This document shows positions 1 through 13,950 of a DNA stretch of 64,000 nucleotides, in pieces (within the stretch, counting starts at the first letter, position 1; the number at the start of each line of letters is the position of its first letter). Below the pieces are notes generated by a model, which was not told where the DNA came from, did not search any database, and saw only the letters and a list, made by a program, of their open reading frames with translations. The position numbers and the translations under genes are program-made. Origin of the DNA: Larus michahellis (lineage: Eukaryota > Chordata > Aves > Charadriiformes > Laridae); NCBI RefSeq assembly GCF_964199755.1, contig NC_133907.1, positions 5,151,001-5,215,000 on the forward strand, in the 5' to 3' direction.

Positions 1-3000
1 GTCAGTGGGGCGAGAGGCGGCAGGAATGGCACAGAAGCCATGTCGAGTGCTTACCAAGCTTTTGTTTTTCCATCCAACTTGCTGCCACCTCCGTTCACCC
101 ACTGTCTGCTGCCCACCCTCTCACCCATCACTGCGCGCTCCTGTCCAGCCATCAGCTTGTCCTCCTGTGGGATCACCTCCGTATCCATCCTTAATTTATT
201 TTCCCCTCCCCATGTTGTGCTGGCTGCCCCGGACCACACACGAGGGGTGACTTTTGGTGCTGAGACCCACCGCCTGGCCTGAGCAGCCCCTCCGTGGGCA
301 CAGCATGGGGTACAGCGGCATGTCTCCATGCGTCCCCTCACCACGGGACCCTCCTCGTAGCCGGGCCCCCGCCATACCTGAGCCCCGGGGCTGGTGGCCA
401 CTACATCAAAGCTGCCTTTCCAGTGCCCACGGTGCCTCGCCACGCCGGCCCGCGCCGCCTGGCTCCCCATCAGCTCCTTCCTCCGCTCCATCGTCTCACT
501 CGTTCTGTGGCTCGTTGATGATGAAAACCACTGGCCACATGAAAGCAGCTCCCCTAATGCGAGTTAGGGGCCTGCAAGCTATGTGGGAGGTAGCGGACAG
601 CACAGCCCTGGCTGGGACGCAGCAGCCAAGTCATTAATGAGGTGACGAGGATTGCAGAGCCGGCTCGTTAGTGCTGCAAGGCAAGTGCGTCACGTTGGCA
701 GACGGGCCATGCCGGTGCCGTCATCAGAGCAGTCAGAGCAAAGCTGGGAATGGGAGCGATGCTGCGAGAGCTGAGCGAAGCCCCTGGAGCAGCTGATGCC
801 CCAAACGCCTGCATGCGTTCGTGAGGATCCGTGCCTGGCTCTTGTACCACCCTCCTGCCCGTGGAAATGCAGGGCAAGCTGCATGTGGCCCTTTTCCTTC
901 CCCTTTTACCTGGGAATTGGATCCATGGGGCCCTGTGGCTCATGGAGAGCTGGCTCCTGGCAGGAGTGGGGCCGGAGGTGATGTCCCGGGGGAGGCGGTG
1001 GCTGGAGCCGCCCCGGCAGAGCGGTGGTGCTCGGAGCAGGTAGAGGGATGCATCAGCCGGGGTCACCTCCGTCACACAAACCACAGCCTCCCCTGACCTT
1101 CATACTTTTCCACTGCCTCACTGCTCCCGGTGGATGCGCTCACTGCGGTGTCGTAACGAGCAGAAGAAGAAACAGATTTCCCAATCGCCCGCCCCGTTGG
1201 CAGTTCTTGAGCCCTCCATGCTGGGAACGTCAGCCGGCACAGCCGGGGCAACTGGCTCACCCCCGTGCCATGCTGTGTGTACCAGGTATGGCTCGGCGCC
1301 CCGTGGGAGAAGGCAGAGAGGGGCTGTGGATAATCCCTGGCTGATGTTCAGGTGTCACGGGCTGCCGTTGTTTGAGGGCATCATCCCTCCCTCAGGATCA
1401 TCTCACTGTTGCTCCTTTTCCATGGATGGGAAAGCCCGTGTGCATCACATCAGCTGGGGCGAGCAGTGCTGGGCACCGGGGGACAACACCGCCGTGTTTC
1501 CTACCGGGCTGCCCACACTGCGCTGTACTGGCAGCAGTTCCCAGCTCACAGCCAGAGGGAAGGAAAGAAGGAAGGGATCCCCCTCTGCAGAGCAGGGCGA
1601 GCCAGCAGTGCTGGGGCCGCCTCCTCCATGCTCTGCTCAACCACCCGAGGTTTACTGGCATATGAGGAGCCACCTGAAGATGACCAAAATCTCCGTGCCA
1701 AGGGATATCAGGAAGGACCAGGCATTGGTGGCTCCTGGGACAAGGTTCACCCCTCGCTTTCGTGGGGATCCCCTCATCGCCTTGAAAGGGGAGGTAGTCA
1801 CTCCGTGAAAATTTGGCCTCCTCTTCCTTTCCCCCAAACTCAATTCCAGGGAAAGATGACACTGAGGCAGGAGAAAGGGGGTTTTTCTCCGGGGAAGAAA
1901 TTCAAACCACATGCGGGCAGGCTCGCCGCAGTAGCAGGAGGAGGCACCGGGGCTGCGAGAGAGCAGGCTCTCAGCAGCGAGGCCAAACGTAAAGTCAATT
2001 AGCACTTTCAGGACTCCGAACATGCTGGAGTGCTGTGCTTCGAGCAGGCATAATCCCCATCGGAGGGATGCTGCCAATAGGGTTTGAAAATAATTAGGAA
2101 GCCCAGAGCCCCACTGCTTCCCAGAAAAGCCTGTTAGCTCTGCGGTGGAAACCTTGCTTGCAGGGAGCGCGATGCACAAACACAGTTGTGACTCATCAAC
2201 TGGATGGAGCTAAACTCAATTTTTTGGAGGTCAACACGCTCGAGTCCTAATGAGCTTTACCCTTGGTGGGGCTCCTGCTGCTCTCTTTGCCTGCCTTAAT
2301 CCAGGGGATGCCTGACACGCCTGGGAGTAACAGGGACGGTTTCATGGGACGTGCGTCATTCAGAGACACCAACACCTTCCAAAGGGACAATGGTGATGGG
2401 GAAACTGAGGCACAGACGGCTCAAAACACCTGAGCAAGCAGCCCAGAGGGCAGCAGCAACCCCGGTCCCCCAACCCGCTGCCCTCGGCCGGAGCCTGCAC
2501 CCCACCATCCCCATCCCTGCAGCCCGGGTGGACGCTGCCATCCCCCCTCTGCTCTCGAGGGACCTCGGACGTGAATCCGAATGGCCCGGGACAGCCTTGG
2601 AGGAACAAAACAAGACCATCAATCACCCTTGCTTCACTCCCGCCCCAGTCTGCAGGCTGAGCCGGGTTGCATTGTGAGGAGCCGGAGGGACCCCACATCA
2701 AAGCGGGGACCAGCTGGCTGCCGGGCCCCCCCAGCGCCCAGACGGGCAGCGCCCTGCCCACGAGCTGCCTGTCTGCGCTGCCTGCGCGGGCTCTGCCTCC
2801 GCTCGCTGCCCGGGGCCCGGCGGCAAAGCCGGGATGCAAAACTGCTCCCTGCTCCGGGTACGGCGGGGGAATGCCCCAGGCCACGTCGGCTGCGGAGAGC
2901 ATCAAAGGCTGGAGCGAGCAGATGCCGCCCCGAGGCTGGGACCCCATCCCAGAGCCGGCAACACCTTCCCTCCACAGCGGGGGCGAGGAGGAGGAGGAGG

Positions 3001-6000
3001 CACCGCATGCGGAGGAAGAGCTGGTCCCATCCTGAGCTCGTCCCGGAGCACTTCAGAGGCTGCACGAAGCCCACGGAGCCGCAGGGACGGCACAGCCTGC
3101 TCCCGCGGTGCAGCTCCCGCTATCCTCACAAGACCCTTTCCTTTGCAGTTCCTTCCATGACACATGGCGGTCGCTTCCCCCCAGGCTGCTGCCCCGGCGC
3201 TGCTGCAGACAGTACATTCATTTTTGGATGTCGTTCGCAGCTCCCCGGCGTTTCTCCCCATCCCAGGCACGCACGGATGGTATGAGGCAATGTTCTCGGG
3301 GAGTATCAGCTTCCCGGCGCAGTGCTGTTGGGTAAGCGCTCGCCTTTCTTCTGAGGAGCTGGTGGCGAATATCCCCCTGACGAAACCGGCCTGACGTGCT
3401 GCCCGGTGGGGCTGGGGACGGCGAGGGGGGAGCAGGGCGGCTGGTCACGATGGTCTGGGCTGGCCCATGGTGAGCCAGCAAGGGTAGCCATTTGGGATGG
3501 GGGCTCTGAGCCAGGGAGAGCACCCAGATCCCCCCAGAGCAGCGCCCGTGTGCGAGTGCAGCAGTGCAACAGCAATTTGGGTGCAAACCCCCAAACATCC
3601 CCTATTTCCCCACTGGCAAAGGGTCGGGGTGGCTCTGCCCTGTGACCCACAGTGCAGGACAGAGCGGGGAGGACCACGTCTCTGCATGCAGGGTGAGCCC
3701 CAGCTCCTGCATCAACCGGCCCCACCATGCACAGCCCCCTCCTACACCCCAAAATGGGTCTGTGCCCTGCTCCAGCCCTGCCGCGGTGCTGGCTGCCAGG
3801 CTACTGATGCCACAGCATCACGGATGCAGCTGGGAAAGAGCCACCTGGGCACCTGGAGAGCAGCGACCTGCCAGTAGTACTGGCAGCCTGGAGACCCTGA
3901 GCACTGTCGGGGAGGGGATGGAGGCAGCAAAATTCCATCACGGGGTGGGTTTCGTTGTCTGGCTTGAGGGCAGGGTGATGGTGCAGCCTGTGCCACTGGC
4001 ATTCACCCTCCCCGAGGGCACGCAGAGTTGTGTGCGCAGCGCCGGGGGAGCACCTCCTGCCGTTGCAGCCTGCGGTACCTGTGTGCCCATGGTAGGTAAC
4101 AATTGATGTTTTTTCCAGTACTCTAATTAAGACATGGAATAAAAGTCACTAAAATGCGAGGCTGGGTGTTTAAAGGGAAAATTCTACTCCAGATGCCAGG
4201 TTTATTAAAAAGAAGGGGGAAAAAATGAAGGGGGAGAAGCAGGGCCACAAGCTGGACAAAGAACGTGCGGGGAAGGAGGTGCCTTTGTGGGGTTGGATGG
4301 TGTTGGGTGCGCGTGGGGGAGCGGTGAGGGTGGGGGCTGCAGTAAGCCCCCATGTCCTCGTGCCACCGAGACACCAAGGTGCCGGGTGGCCCCCGGGAAG
4401 CCATGCCCTGAGCATCGCTGTGAGGTGGGAGGTCCCCGGCTCACCCCGTGTGCCCAGAGCATCCTCCAGCGGGTCTGACACCCTGGCAGGGCTGATCTGG
4501 ATCCTTCAAAGGTTTCCCCATTAACTGGTAGGAAACTGCCCCAAACTGGGCTGCTACAGTGGGATGCGCTCTCAGCGCTGCTGCTGGAGCTGCCAGGCCA
4601 GGAGGAGGACGTGCTTAGCCAAGGGCCATGGTTTGATGTGATGTTTGGGGCAGCAAAACCCCCCTGGCTCCTGCCAGCCACCCGCGGGGGGACAGGGACC
4701 CCCGGCAGTGCCGTCCGGCCAGGCTGGGGGTGGCAGAGCCGTGGCCCCCGGCCACCGTGCCACCCACCTCCGCCGGGTGCCTGCGCACAGGCGTGGCATT
4801 TGCACTTACACATGTAAAGCATTAGGATTTGTTTAGAAGCCCTTTATTGTCATATTTTGTTCTTTATTTCCTACAAATTAAATTTGCTGAGGGATATGTG
4901 CGGATTGTGAAATTATTTTGAGAATAGTTCCTCTGGGTTTTTTAATTTCCTTTGTATTAAATTTTTACAGGGTTTAAAAGACTATGAAAAATCTTAAATA
5001 AAAAAAAAAAAAGTAGGACAAAATCCCAGGGAAGAAAGGAAAAGAGCCCGAGAAGGTGACCAGCCACGGGCTGGCGCTGGGACCAGCCACTGCTGCCTCT
5101 GTTATCGCGGGAGCTGGGGACAGTCTGGCACAGATGCCACCCTCCTGCTCCCCCCCGTCCTGGCGCTGCCATGCACCGGGCGCTGGGATAGATGTGTCCG
5201 GCTCCCCTGAAGCTGGCCGGAGCAGGATCTGCCATTTGCCAAGTACTGGGTGGCTGTGGCTGTTCCCACCAGACGCGTGGCTCACCCTTTCCCTTTCCTT
5301 CGCTCCCGGTGCCGGATCGGGGCAGGGATCCCTCGCACGAGGCCACGGGGCTCCACCGACCCCCCGCCTGCGGTTCCAACCCAGAACAATTGTTTGCTGC
5401 AGACATGAAAGCCCGCGGCCGGGCTATCTGAATCCACCCTCCCCTGCGAGCGATTTCCAACGCGATAATCTTCCCAATTATTCCCCTGAGCTGCGACTGC
5501 TGCAGAAAGCCGAGCTGCCCCCCGTGAAGGGCTCCACATCTTGGAAGCATTAGGGACCCCTTTCGCTGCCGGGGCATGCAGCGTCGTGGCGATGGCCGGC
5601 CGGGAGCCGCCCTCCCGCCCCTCCGTCCCCTGTGCTGGGTGTTTCCAGCTCATTAAAATCGCAGACACATTTTTCATCTCTTTATTTCTACCACTGTCAT
5701 CGTCATTGTTTCAGGCTGGTGCAAACTGGGAACTGGCCGTGCACTGACGCTGCTGCTCCGCTCCACCCGGCAGCCACCCTTGCCCCCAGGATGCGCAGGA
5801 GGGCCCCGCTCCGGGGATGGGGACAGGGACCAGGATGGCACCGGCCTCCTGGCACCATCTCCCTGGAGGCTTTTGCACCCATGTGGAAAATAATTATGCA
5901 ACAGGATTTCTCCATTAATAACAAGGAAAAGGAAGAATTCAGTGAATGCCTAACTTTGAATGAGAGCAAGAAGATGCCAGGGCTGCGTACTGGGATGCCC

Positions 6001-6094
6001 AGTGCAGTAGGATGCTGCTGGAGAACCAACAGCATCATCCAACTGGGAAGAATGACAGAGGGTGTTTGAATAAAATGGGAACAGCACAGCCTTC

Positions 6095-6302
6095 AAGGGA
6101 GGCAGGGATGTGGGGATGCAGGGATGCCAGAGATGTGGGGGTGCAAGGGTTTTTGGGATGCAGGGATGCAAGGATGCAGGGAGGCAGAGATGCAGAGACG
6201 CAGGGATGTGGGGATGCAGAGATGCAGGGATGCAGAGCTGTGGAGTTGCAAGGGTTTTGGGATGCAGGGAGGCAGGGGTGCGGGGATGCAGAGATGCAAG
6301 TG
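6095..6302. repeat. Minisatellite, unit about 8 bp (GGGATGCA-like)
   Basis: Degenerate tandem repeat of GGGATGCA / GAGATGCA units. A longer sub-pattern containing 'gcaagggttttgggatgca' occurs twice, near 6149 and 6247, giving a weak higher-order period of about 99 bp. It is non-coding. Confidence 0.85.
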
Positions 6303-7842
6303 CCAACCCGATGGTCCCTCTGTGCACCACATCCCTCTGCCCATGCAGAACCTCTCCCAAGCCCCAGGATGCTGAAGCCTCCTCAGCACAGCTCCGCTCC
6401 TCCGGCCCCGCTGGGGAACTTGGCAAAAAGAAGCGAGAGGATTTCTGAGCAGAGCAGAGCCCAGCTCTTGATCTGTTCTAGGAAAATAGAGGCCACACCA
6501 AGAACTTTCTGAAATTCCTTCCCGAAGCCTTGGCTGAAAGCTGCTGCCTCTTTGCCGAGCATTTACACCCTGGCAGCGCTGGGGCTTGAGCCCCGGCCGT
6601 GCCGTGCTGTCCTGCCCCTTCCCAATATCCTGGTTTAGGGAGCTGCAGCCTTTACAAGGGCTCGGTCTCCCCGGCCTGTACACCTCGGCAGGTGTCCAGG
6701 TATGAAGATGCCCCCGCCAGGCACCTTCCGGCCCCTCTTTGTCACCGGAGACACAGGGTGGTGGCTTCTCCGGGCCAAGGGACCCTCAGCATCGCTTTCT
6801 CCCCCGCGCACTGGCAAATTCCTTTCACATGAATGGGAAATATGAGTTTTCCTCTTCTCTTTGTTTTTTTGGGTTTTTTTTTCAGGAAAAAAATACGCTT
6901 TAAAAAAAAAATCAAATCAAATCCTATTTGTTTGTGGTCTCACTGGCCTCCAGTTGTTTGGATGAGTCTGGAACTCAATGCGATGCTGTTGGGACGGCCA
7001 CGGACCCGGCACACCCCAAACCCGCTGCAAACCTGGGCGCACCCAGCCCCGCCATCAGCTACACAGACCGGGGCTCGTCCCCACGTGGGGACAGAGGGAT
7101 GTCCCCGTGTCCCCAGTGAAACTGGGAGTGGATTGGGCTCAGGGAGTGGCTGCTGGCCCCGCTGCGGACGGTTTGGCCGGGAGAGGCTCGGGGGGAGGCA
7201 GGAGGTGCGGTGGGCATCTGCTGGGAGCTCAGGGTTTGCTGTGTGGTCTTCCAGGGAGGCGGGGGGGGGGCTCAAATTAGCAAACCAGCATTGTTAAAGA
7301 TCCGAGAACATCAGTAACCTCTAATTATCCCCTTTCCCCACGGGAGGAGGCATTTTGCACCCGGGGGAGGCCGTGCCACACATCACTCTTTCATCACAAT
7401 ATTTTGGTATTTTTCCCCAATGCTGATGATTGGAACCAGCCGAGCTCCCGCGGTGCGGTCCTGCTCCTGGCCCTCAGTGGGCAAGCGCCGCCAGGCCGGG
7501 ACCCCGGAGACCCCCACCCACGGGGAGCACCTCCACCACCCTCACAGGACCCCCCATTCTTGGGGAGGTCTGTGAAAGTCATACCAAAGGAGAGGCCTGG
7601 GCATAGAAGCATCTCTCCTTCTGCAAAGAGGTGACCTGGGTTTAGTCCCCGTCCCCGAGGGGCTGTGCCTGCCCTGAGCAGCATCAGGTCCCTTGGTTCA
7701 CCCTCTGCATCCCGGAGCACCCCCGGGCCAGGACTGGGGGCACGGCAGGAGGTTCCTTCTGCCTGCAGGAAGGTGCTGGAGCTTCACCATCGCGATGGGT
7801 GGCCAACTCTGCGCTGTAGGACAAACAGCCAGGGAAGAGCGA

Positions 7843-7889
7843 GGATGGATGGATGGATGGATGGATGGATGGATGGATGGATGGATGGA
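7843..7889. repeat. (GGAT)n microsatellite
   Basis: About twelve uninterrupted GGAT/ATGG tetramers. The tract is perfect, so it is likely to vary in length between individuals. Confidence 0.97.
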
Positions 7890-9123
7890 GTGGTCGAGAT
7901 GAGGGCACCGGGTCACAGCCTCCCTCCCTGCTGCGGTTCCCTCTGAGCTGGGACAGAGCTGTCCCCCCGGGTGGGGAGCTGTAAATACCGGAGCCTTGGG
8001 GAGGAGAGATGGCACGCTGAGAGCTCCCGGAGTGCGTGCAGGGCTGGGAGGAGGCTTGGGATATTTGGAAATGTATTTTTTTCCTGCTTTCACAGCATAC
8101 ATTTTGCCTTCATTTAATCTTTTTTTTTTTTTTTTTTGCTCAAATTCCCAAGTGAAGAATTCTTTCCATGAGCCGGAGCCCGCCACAGCGGCTCTCTGCG
8201 CCCGGCGGTGGGCATTGGGAACCGGCCGGGGACCATGCCCCCCACATCCCTCCTCCAGCCCCAGCAGTGACGATGCTCAGGGGACCAGTGTGAGAGTCGG
8301 GGCAACCTCGGCCCCTCTGGCACCCTTCCTGGCCATGCTTCAGCTCCACTCGCCCACCCAGACCCCCTTTTCCTCCCGCTCCTGCGGTTCGGTGCTTTTC
8401 GGGATGATGGCGAAGCTGAACCTCCTCTGTGTGCGTCGAGAGGGAGGAAGCCGCCTGCAACCCAACAGCGTTTTAAACAGCTCAGGCTTTGTCTTTATTC
8501 CAGCTCCTGAAAATTTAATTTGTTAGTGGCATAAACAGGATATAAAAGGCTGAAAAAAAAAACCAGAAAAAGGAGAGAGGAACGTTTTTCTCCATGGCTT
8601 TGCCTGTAGTGGAGGAAGTGACCTGTGGGGACCACATCCCCTGGCACTCCTGTCCATTAGCAAAAGTCCCCTCCTAATGGCAAACAGACCTCAGGGACCA
8701 GCTTTGTCCAGCATCCCGGGATGGCTCCTGACCCTCGGGGTTTTGTTAACACAAAGGTCTGCCCTTCACAATTTCTGCTTTTTCCCTTCTGTTTTTTTTT
8801 TTCTTTTCATGGTGTTCTCCAAAATTCACGGTGGTTTATGCTGCTCTTTGACACCGCCCGCCTGCCAGGTGGTAATAATTTTCCTGAATGTTGGCTAAAT
8901 ACAATTATCACTCTATTTTCACTTCAGAATATTAAAATTTTTTGCTCCTCCTGTTATGAATTCTGAGAAAAACCTTTATAAGTTACAGTGACACATGGCT
9001 GCCAGACCCTTGGCGGTGATGGGCTCGTGTCCCCGTGTCCCTGGAGCACTGGCCACCACTGCAGGGCCAGTGACCATGGTCTGGGCTGGCCTCGGGTGTG
9101 CCACATCCCCAGGCTGTGCCGGA

Positions 9124-9163
9124 GGGATGGGATGGGATGGAATGGGATGGGATGGGATGGGAG
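9124..9163. repeat. (GGGAT)n microsatellite
   Basis: About eight GGGAT pentamers with one variant unit (GGAAT), in the gene-free flank. Confidence 0.95.
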
Positions 9164-11089
9164 GCTTTGCCCAGGGGACGTGGGGACCATGGCCAGGAGG
9201 TGGGATGTGAGCGGGGTGAGGATGGAGCCTTGGGCTGGGGGGACGAGGAGGGACACGTGTCCTCATAGGAGACCCAAAGCCCCGGTTCCCATGGATGGAG
9301 CAGGATGCACTGGGAATACGCAGGGCGGTTCTGTTGCTGATGAAGAATCCAAGGGCTGGGGCTTCATTTACGGTGATAGTGGAGAAGGTGCTGGTCACTT
9401 TTTCACTTGGCTGCCTGAAATCAAGCTTTACCCACAGCTTTCTGTGCCTGGGGACATTCGCCCGGCTGTTTCCCATCCCTGCACCAGTGCAGCGCGGTCC
9501 ATCAAAGGACTAACTTGTAGACAGCCCTTAGGACACGCTGTTTCCTGCTGGCTTGCTGTCCAAAGCCTGAGCACATCCGTGCAGTTTTGGCCAGGGCAGG
9601 CAGGAGCAGAGGAGCCATCGGCTTCGGTCACGGTACAAATCCTATCCTGCCGCCAGCGGGACTGCGAGGGTCAGGTTTGCTGTGAAGGGTCCAATTTCAG
9701 CTGCAGCCAGCCAGCAGGACCCGCGGCGGTGACCAGAGCTGACACAAAGAGGTTGGATTTCAAGCAAACTGGCTTAAAACTAAGCTCTGGCACAGACACA
9801 TGCCGTCACAGCCTTCAGCAGCCCAGTCCCAGCCGGGCAGCGGGGCAGTGCTAACAGCGGGTTCTCAGCCCTGGCGTGTGTTGGCGTGCAGGTCCAGCCG
9901 CACGCCAGGTGTTTCCCTTCCCTGTGGCCACCCGGGTGGGCACCCCACTTGCCCCTGGCTGCCCAAGGGCAACCTCTGCACCGGGAGCCGCAGCTGCGGT
10001 GGGGCATGTGCAGGGCTGGCCTGGTGAGGGCAAGCGATAGCCGTGGGCACCAGAGCCACGAGCGCGGCAGCTGCCTCCCCAGCCCTCCCCAGGTCGTGCG
10101 GCTGCCAGGGGGAATTTCCCCATCCAGGACCAGGAGCCTGCCCAAAGCCTTTGTCTTCTGCTGAATTCCAACTGGTGAGAGTCATCCACTGGAGTCAGAG
10201 GTTTTACCCTCCTGGGGGATTATGTGCAAGAGGGAACCATGTAGTCACATTAAAATTATTTGAGAAAGGATGGGACTTCTGAGTGCTGTCTCACGTGGAG
10301 CCAGGAACATCCATCTGACTGATGCTTCCATCTGTCTTTCTCAATAGTTTCCTTAAATAGCACAAATATTAGAAGAAATACAATCGGAATTTGGCATAAA
10401 TGATTCTTAGGAGAATAGAAAAGGGCCAGCTACTAAAATACCACTGGCTTGCACCCTTCCAGTAACAGACACATGGTTTTCACTGCTAGTTAAGCCAGAG
10501 GCAGCTGATAGCTGTGCCCGGTGGAGAGGAGGATGCTCTGTGGTCACCGATGCTTTGGCTTCGCTGGGAGAGCGGTGCCAGCTGTGCCCGGGGCGAGGGA
10601 CACAGTGGGCATGGCCACCGCATCCATCTCCCCTGGGGAATACCGGACCCCCAGCAGTAAAATAATCTGCAGAAATGCTGCAATTTCAGATTTCCAGGCT
10701 CTCCGACAGCCCTGTTCCACTGCTCCAAGCCCCACATTCCCGACCCTGCACCATGCAGCCCAACTCCCTCCCTATTCTCGGAGAAAACTTCCCTGAGCCC
10801 CCGCCATGCACAGCCCGGGGGGGGATCACTGCAATGGCAGGAAGAGATTTCCAAGCAATTTTTACGCTGTGTCTCAGTTCCCCAAAGACCTCCCCTGCCT
10901 TTTGCTTTTAGTTTCACCTCCCGCCAGCTCTCCCCGGGACACCCATGGTGCTGCGGAGCGGGAAGTTGAGTTTATGGCCTGGTTCAACATGGGGGACTTC
11001 TCACCATCGTGCTTGCTCTTGTTTTGTCTGTCCGGCTCAGCTGCTCCTCAGTGGACAAATAAAGTGGACAAATAAGATTTCAGTGGCAT

Positions 11090-11306
11090 ATAGAATCACA
11101 GAATGGTTTGGGTTGGAAGGGACCTTAAAGACCATCGAGTCCCACTCCCCTGCCCTGGGCAGGGACACCTCCCACCAGACCAGGTTGCTCCCAGCCCCGT
11201 CCAGCCTGGCCTTGAACCCCTCCAGGGATGGGGCAGCCACAGCTTCTCTGGGCAACCTGGGCCAGGGGCTCACCACCCTCACAGCAAAGAATTTCTTCCT
11301 AAATAT
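11090..11306 (-). mobile_element. CR1 LINE 3'-end fragment
   Basis: The left edge carries the reverse complement of the CR1 tail (tagaatcacagaatggtttg). The typical CR1 3' untranslated sequence follows, up to 'aaagaatttcttcct'. The element therefore points to the minus strand and is 5'-truncated to about 215 bp. No reverse-transcriptase coding sequence remains. Just outside the tail, a 13-bp segment containing gtggacaaataa is repeated in tandem (about 11051-11077). It may be part of a target-site feature or a chance duplication. Confidence 0.93.
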
Positions 11307-13844
11307 GAAGGATGGAGATTGATGTTGGCTGTGAGGACAGCACTCGGTGCGAGCCCTGGCCCACAGGGATGCTGGGGCTGGGGGGACTTTCTGCAGAGAC
11401 CCTGCCCCAATGCCAGGCCGCTGCTGGGAAGAAGTTGAGTAAAACCTTCAACAACCCCCAACCTTCATGTCCATCTCCTCCTTTCACCTTCTCTGGCCAA
11501 TACCGAGGTCTAGGCATGATGGTTCACACAACGAGCGAGAGCATCCTCCCTCCTCCCAGGGCTCTCCCTGTTCCACCATCCCCATCTCCCAGCTACCTGC
11601 GAGCGGTGCCCAAATGCCACCTCTCCTTGTGAAATCCCAGCTCAGCCATAACCACTGGCCCTGTTACAGCAGATGAGCCCCCGTGCCAGGGCGATGCCCT
11701 TCCCGCAGCCCATCAACGAGCCCATCGGTGCGGGCCGGCGCCGAGCCCGTCCCGTGCGAGCCGCCGTGGCGTTTTTCCCGCCCTGACAGCTGTACGGAAA
11801 TTGGAAGGCGATGCTGACATGTGTCAACAATAACCAGCGAACAAGCGCCGACGGCGGCGGCTGTCCCCACCACCTAGAGGAGGCTGGCCACTCTTGGCTG
11901 AAATCACGACAAATTGCGGCTGGGAAGCAGGAGTATTGTTTCAATTATTTTCATTATATAAAGTCAAGCCATTTAATATATTCTGCCTCAAAGGGGCTCA
12001 ACTAAAGAGATAAAATAAACACTGGAAATCTGCTCCACTGGCACGGACCAGGAATTCGGTTTCGACACCAAACCTTCCCTCCCACCTCCCACCTCGCCGC
12101 TCGCCTTCCCTTTCCTCCTTCCGGCTCCCTCTCCTCCTCCCGCCGTCCCTCGGCCTTCGGCGCTGCTCAACACCAATTCCGTCTTTGGGATTTGCTTCTG
12201 TTTTGGCAGCCGGAGCTCTCGGAGGCTGCGCAGCCGCAACGGTGGCTGGGGCCGGAGTGGAGTCGGAGGAGCCATGCTGATGGGAGGGGAGCGGGAGCTC
12301 CGCACTCTCTCTGGGATGAAGGATTTGATTTAAGGCAAACGTTACACCTCTCGGGGTGTTGCACCCCCTCGAGAGGAGGGGGACCGATGGGCAGCGCAGA
12401 CCCAGGAGGAGGAGGAGAGCAAGCATGCCGCAGGCAGCTCCGCGTGCTTGGCTGATGCCAGCGCTGAAGTCAGCCACCTTCACACCGTCCACCCTGCCTG
12501 GGAGAGCCGACAGTGTCCCGGCATCACCGTCTCTGTGTGCCAGTACGGGAGGCCGCCAGAGGGGCTGCTGGGCAGGATGGAGCTGCCTCCCACCACGCAC
12601 AGCCCAGTTGCTCCCACCAGCTCCAGCCAAGAGGGAGCTGCTTCCCATTACGGCTCCCGGTGGCACTGGCCTCGCCGGGGCTCTCCTCCCTTGCAGGGCT
12701 GTGCTGGGTCAGGTGTTCCCAATATGCTGGCGCAGGGAGCAGTGCCCGACTGCACCAGGCTCCTGCCCAGACAGTAAATCTGCGGTTTGGCCTTTCCCAG
12801 TGAGTTTCCCTGTGCATCTGCTGAGCTCTGAGCCCTGCCTCCCCCGGAGCGGGGCGTCACAGGCAGTGTCACCGCTGGGGACCTGGGTGATGGAGGCGGC
12901 CGTGCTGCGGGATGCCCTGTGAGGGCCACGGTGCGCTGTTAGGTGGAGCCGGCATTTCGTAAACGCGGGGGAAAGGGCCTCTGCCGAGCTGGCGCGGGGA
13001 GCGGCTGTGACTTTCCATTCCTGTGGGAAGTGGGCTGCCACCGTCCAAGCATCTGGGCTTGTTATGATGGGAGAGGAATGCCAAATATTTTTCTTCCTTA
13101 TCCACTACCATCCGCTCAAACCCTCCCCTGATCAAACCCACATTCATCGCCTGGGATGCACAAGGCCCCCTGCTCTGGAGAAGATATCCCTCCCGGCGGC
13201 CACTCCAGCCCTCGCGGCTGTAGGGAGCTCATTGCACCTGGGGAGAAACCCCTGCCTTCATCCTGGGGTTCCCTCGATCCCGCTGCCCCTGCTGTCTCCT
13301 TCCCCCCGCTGCCAGCCAGCTCCAACTCGTCCATTTTCACTTTGTTGCCTTGGCCAGGAGCATCCCTGGTGCCAGCATCCCTGGTGCCTGCATCCCTGTG
13401 CCAGCATCCTTTGTGCCAGCATTCCTGGCTGACCTGCGACCCCCGCAGGACCACGCTATCCCCAAAACAGGCACCCAAAAAACCCCAGGCACCCCAAAAA
13501 CAGCCCCTGGGGTGGTGCCACGGCCGCGTGCCCCGGGGCGCTGGCCGTGCTGGGAAGCAGGCGGTGCTGCCTTGGAGAGTCACCAAGATATTTCCAAAGA
13601 TGAAAGCGTGCTCAAGTGTCAAGCAAACTTTCCAAATTATCTTCCTGGAGACTTTCTCCCTGGTGCTTTGGAAGGCGGAGGAGGAACATTTCATTCCCTC
13701 TGCGCTGGCGTGGAGCGGGGCTGCGTGAGGGAGCCGGGAGCTGCCAGCAGCGCCCGCGGGCTCAGCCCTGCTTCCCCCCGCCATCCCCCGTGAGTCACCG
13801 CTGGCCGAGCTCCCCGCCCCCCGCAGCCCCCCAAAACAGAGAGG

Positions 13845-13950
13845 TAACAGACGCCTGATTAATCAGTGGACAACACATCATCCCTTCCCACTGCAATTTT
13901 CAGAGGACTAGTCATAAATAGCCAAATTAAGGCAAATGGGAGGATTTCTC
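13845..13950. promoter_or_regulatory. Candidate conserved regulatory element
   Basis: AT-rich island in GC-rich surroundings, about 2.9 kb upstream of the RSPO4 start codon. It holds a perfect 12-bp palindrome, CTGATTAATCAG (13855-13866), built of two inverted homeodomain TAAT-type half sites. Further AT-rich homeobox-like motifs (ccaaattaaggc) follow. Assignment as an enhancer is inference from composition and motifs. Confidence 0.3.
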
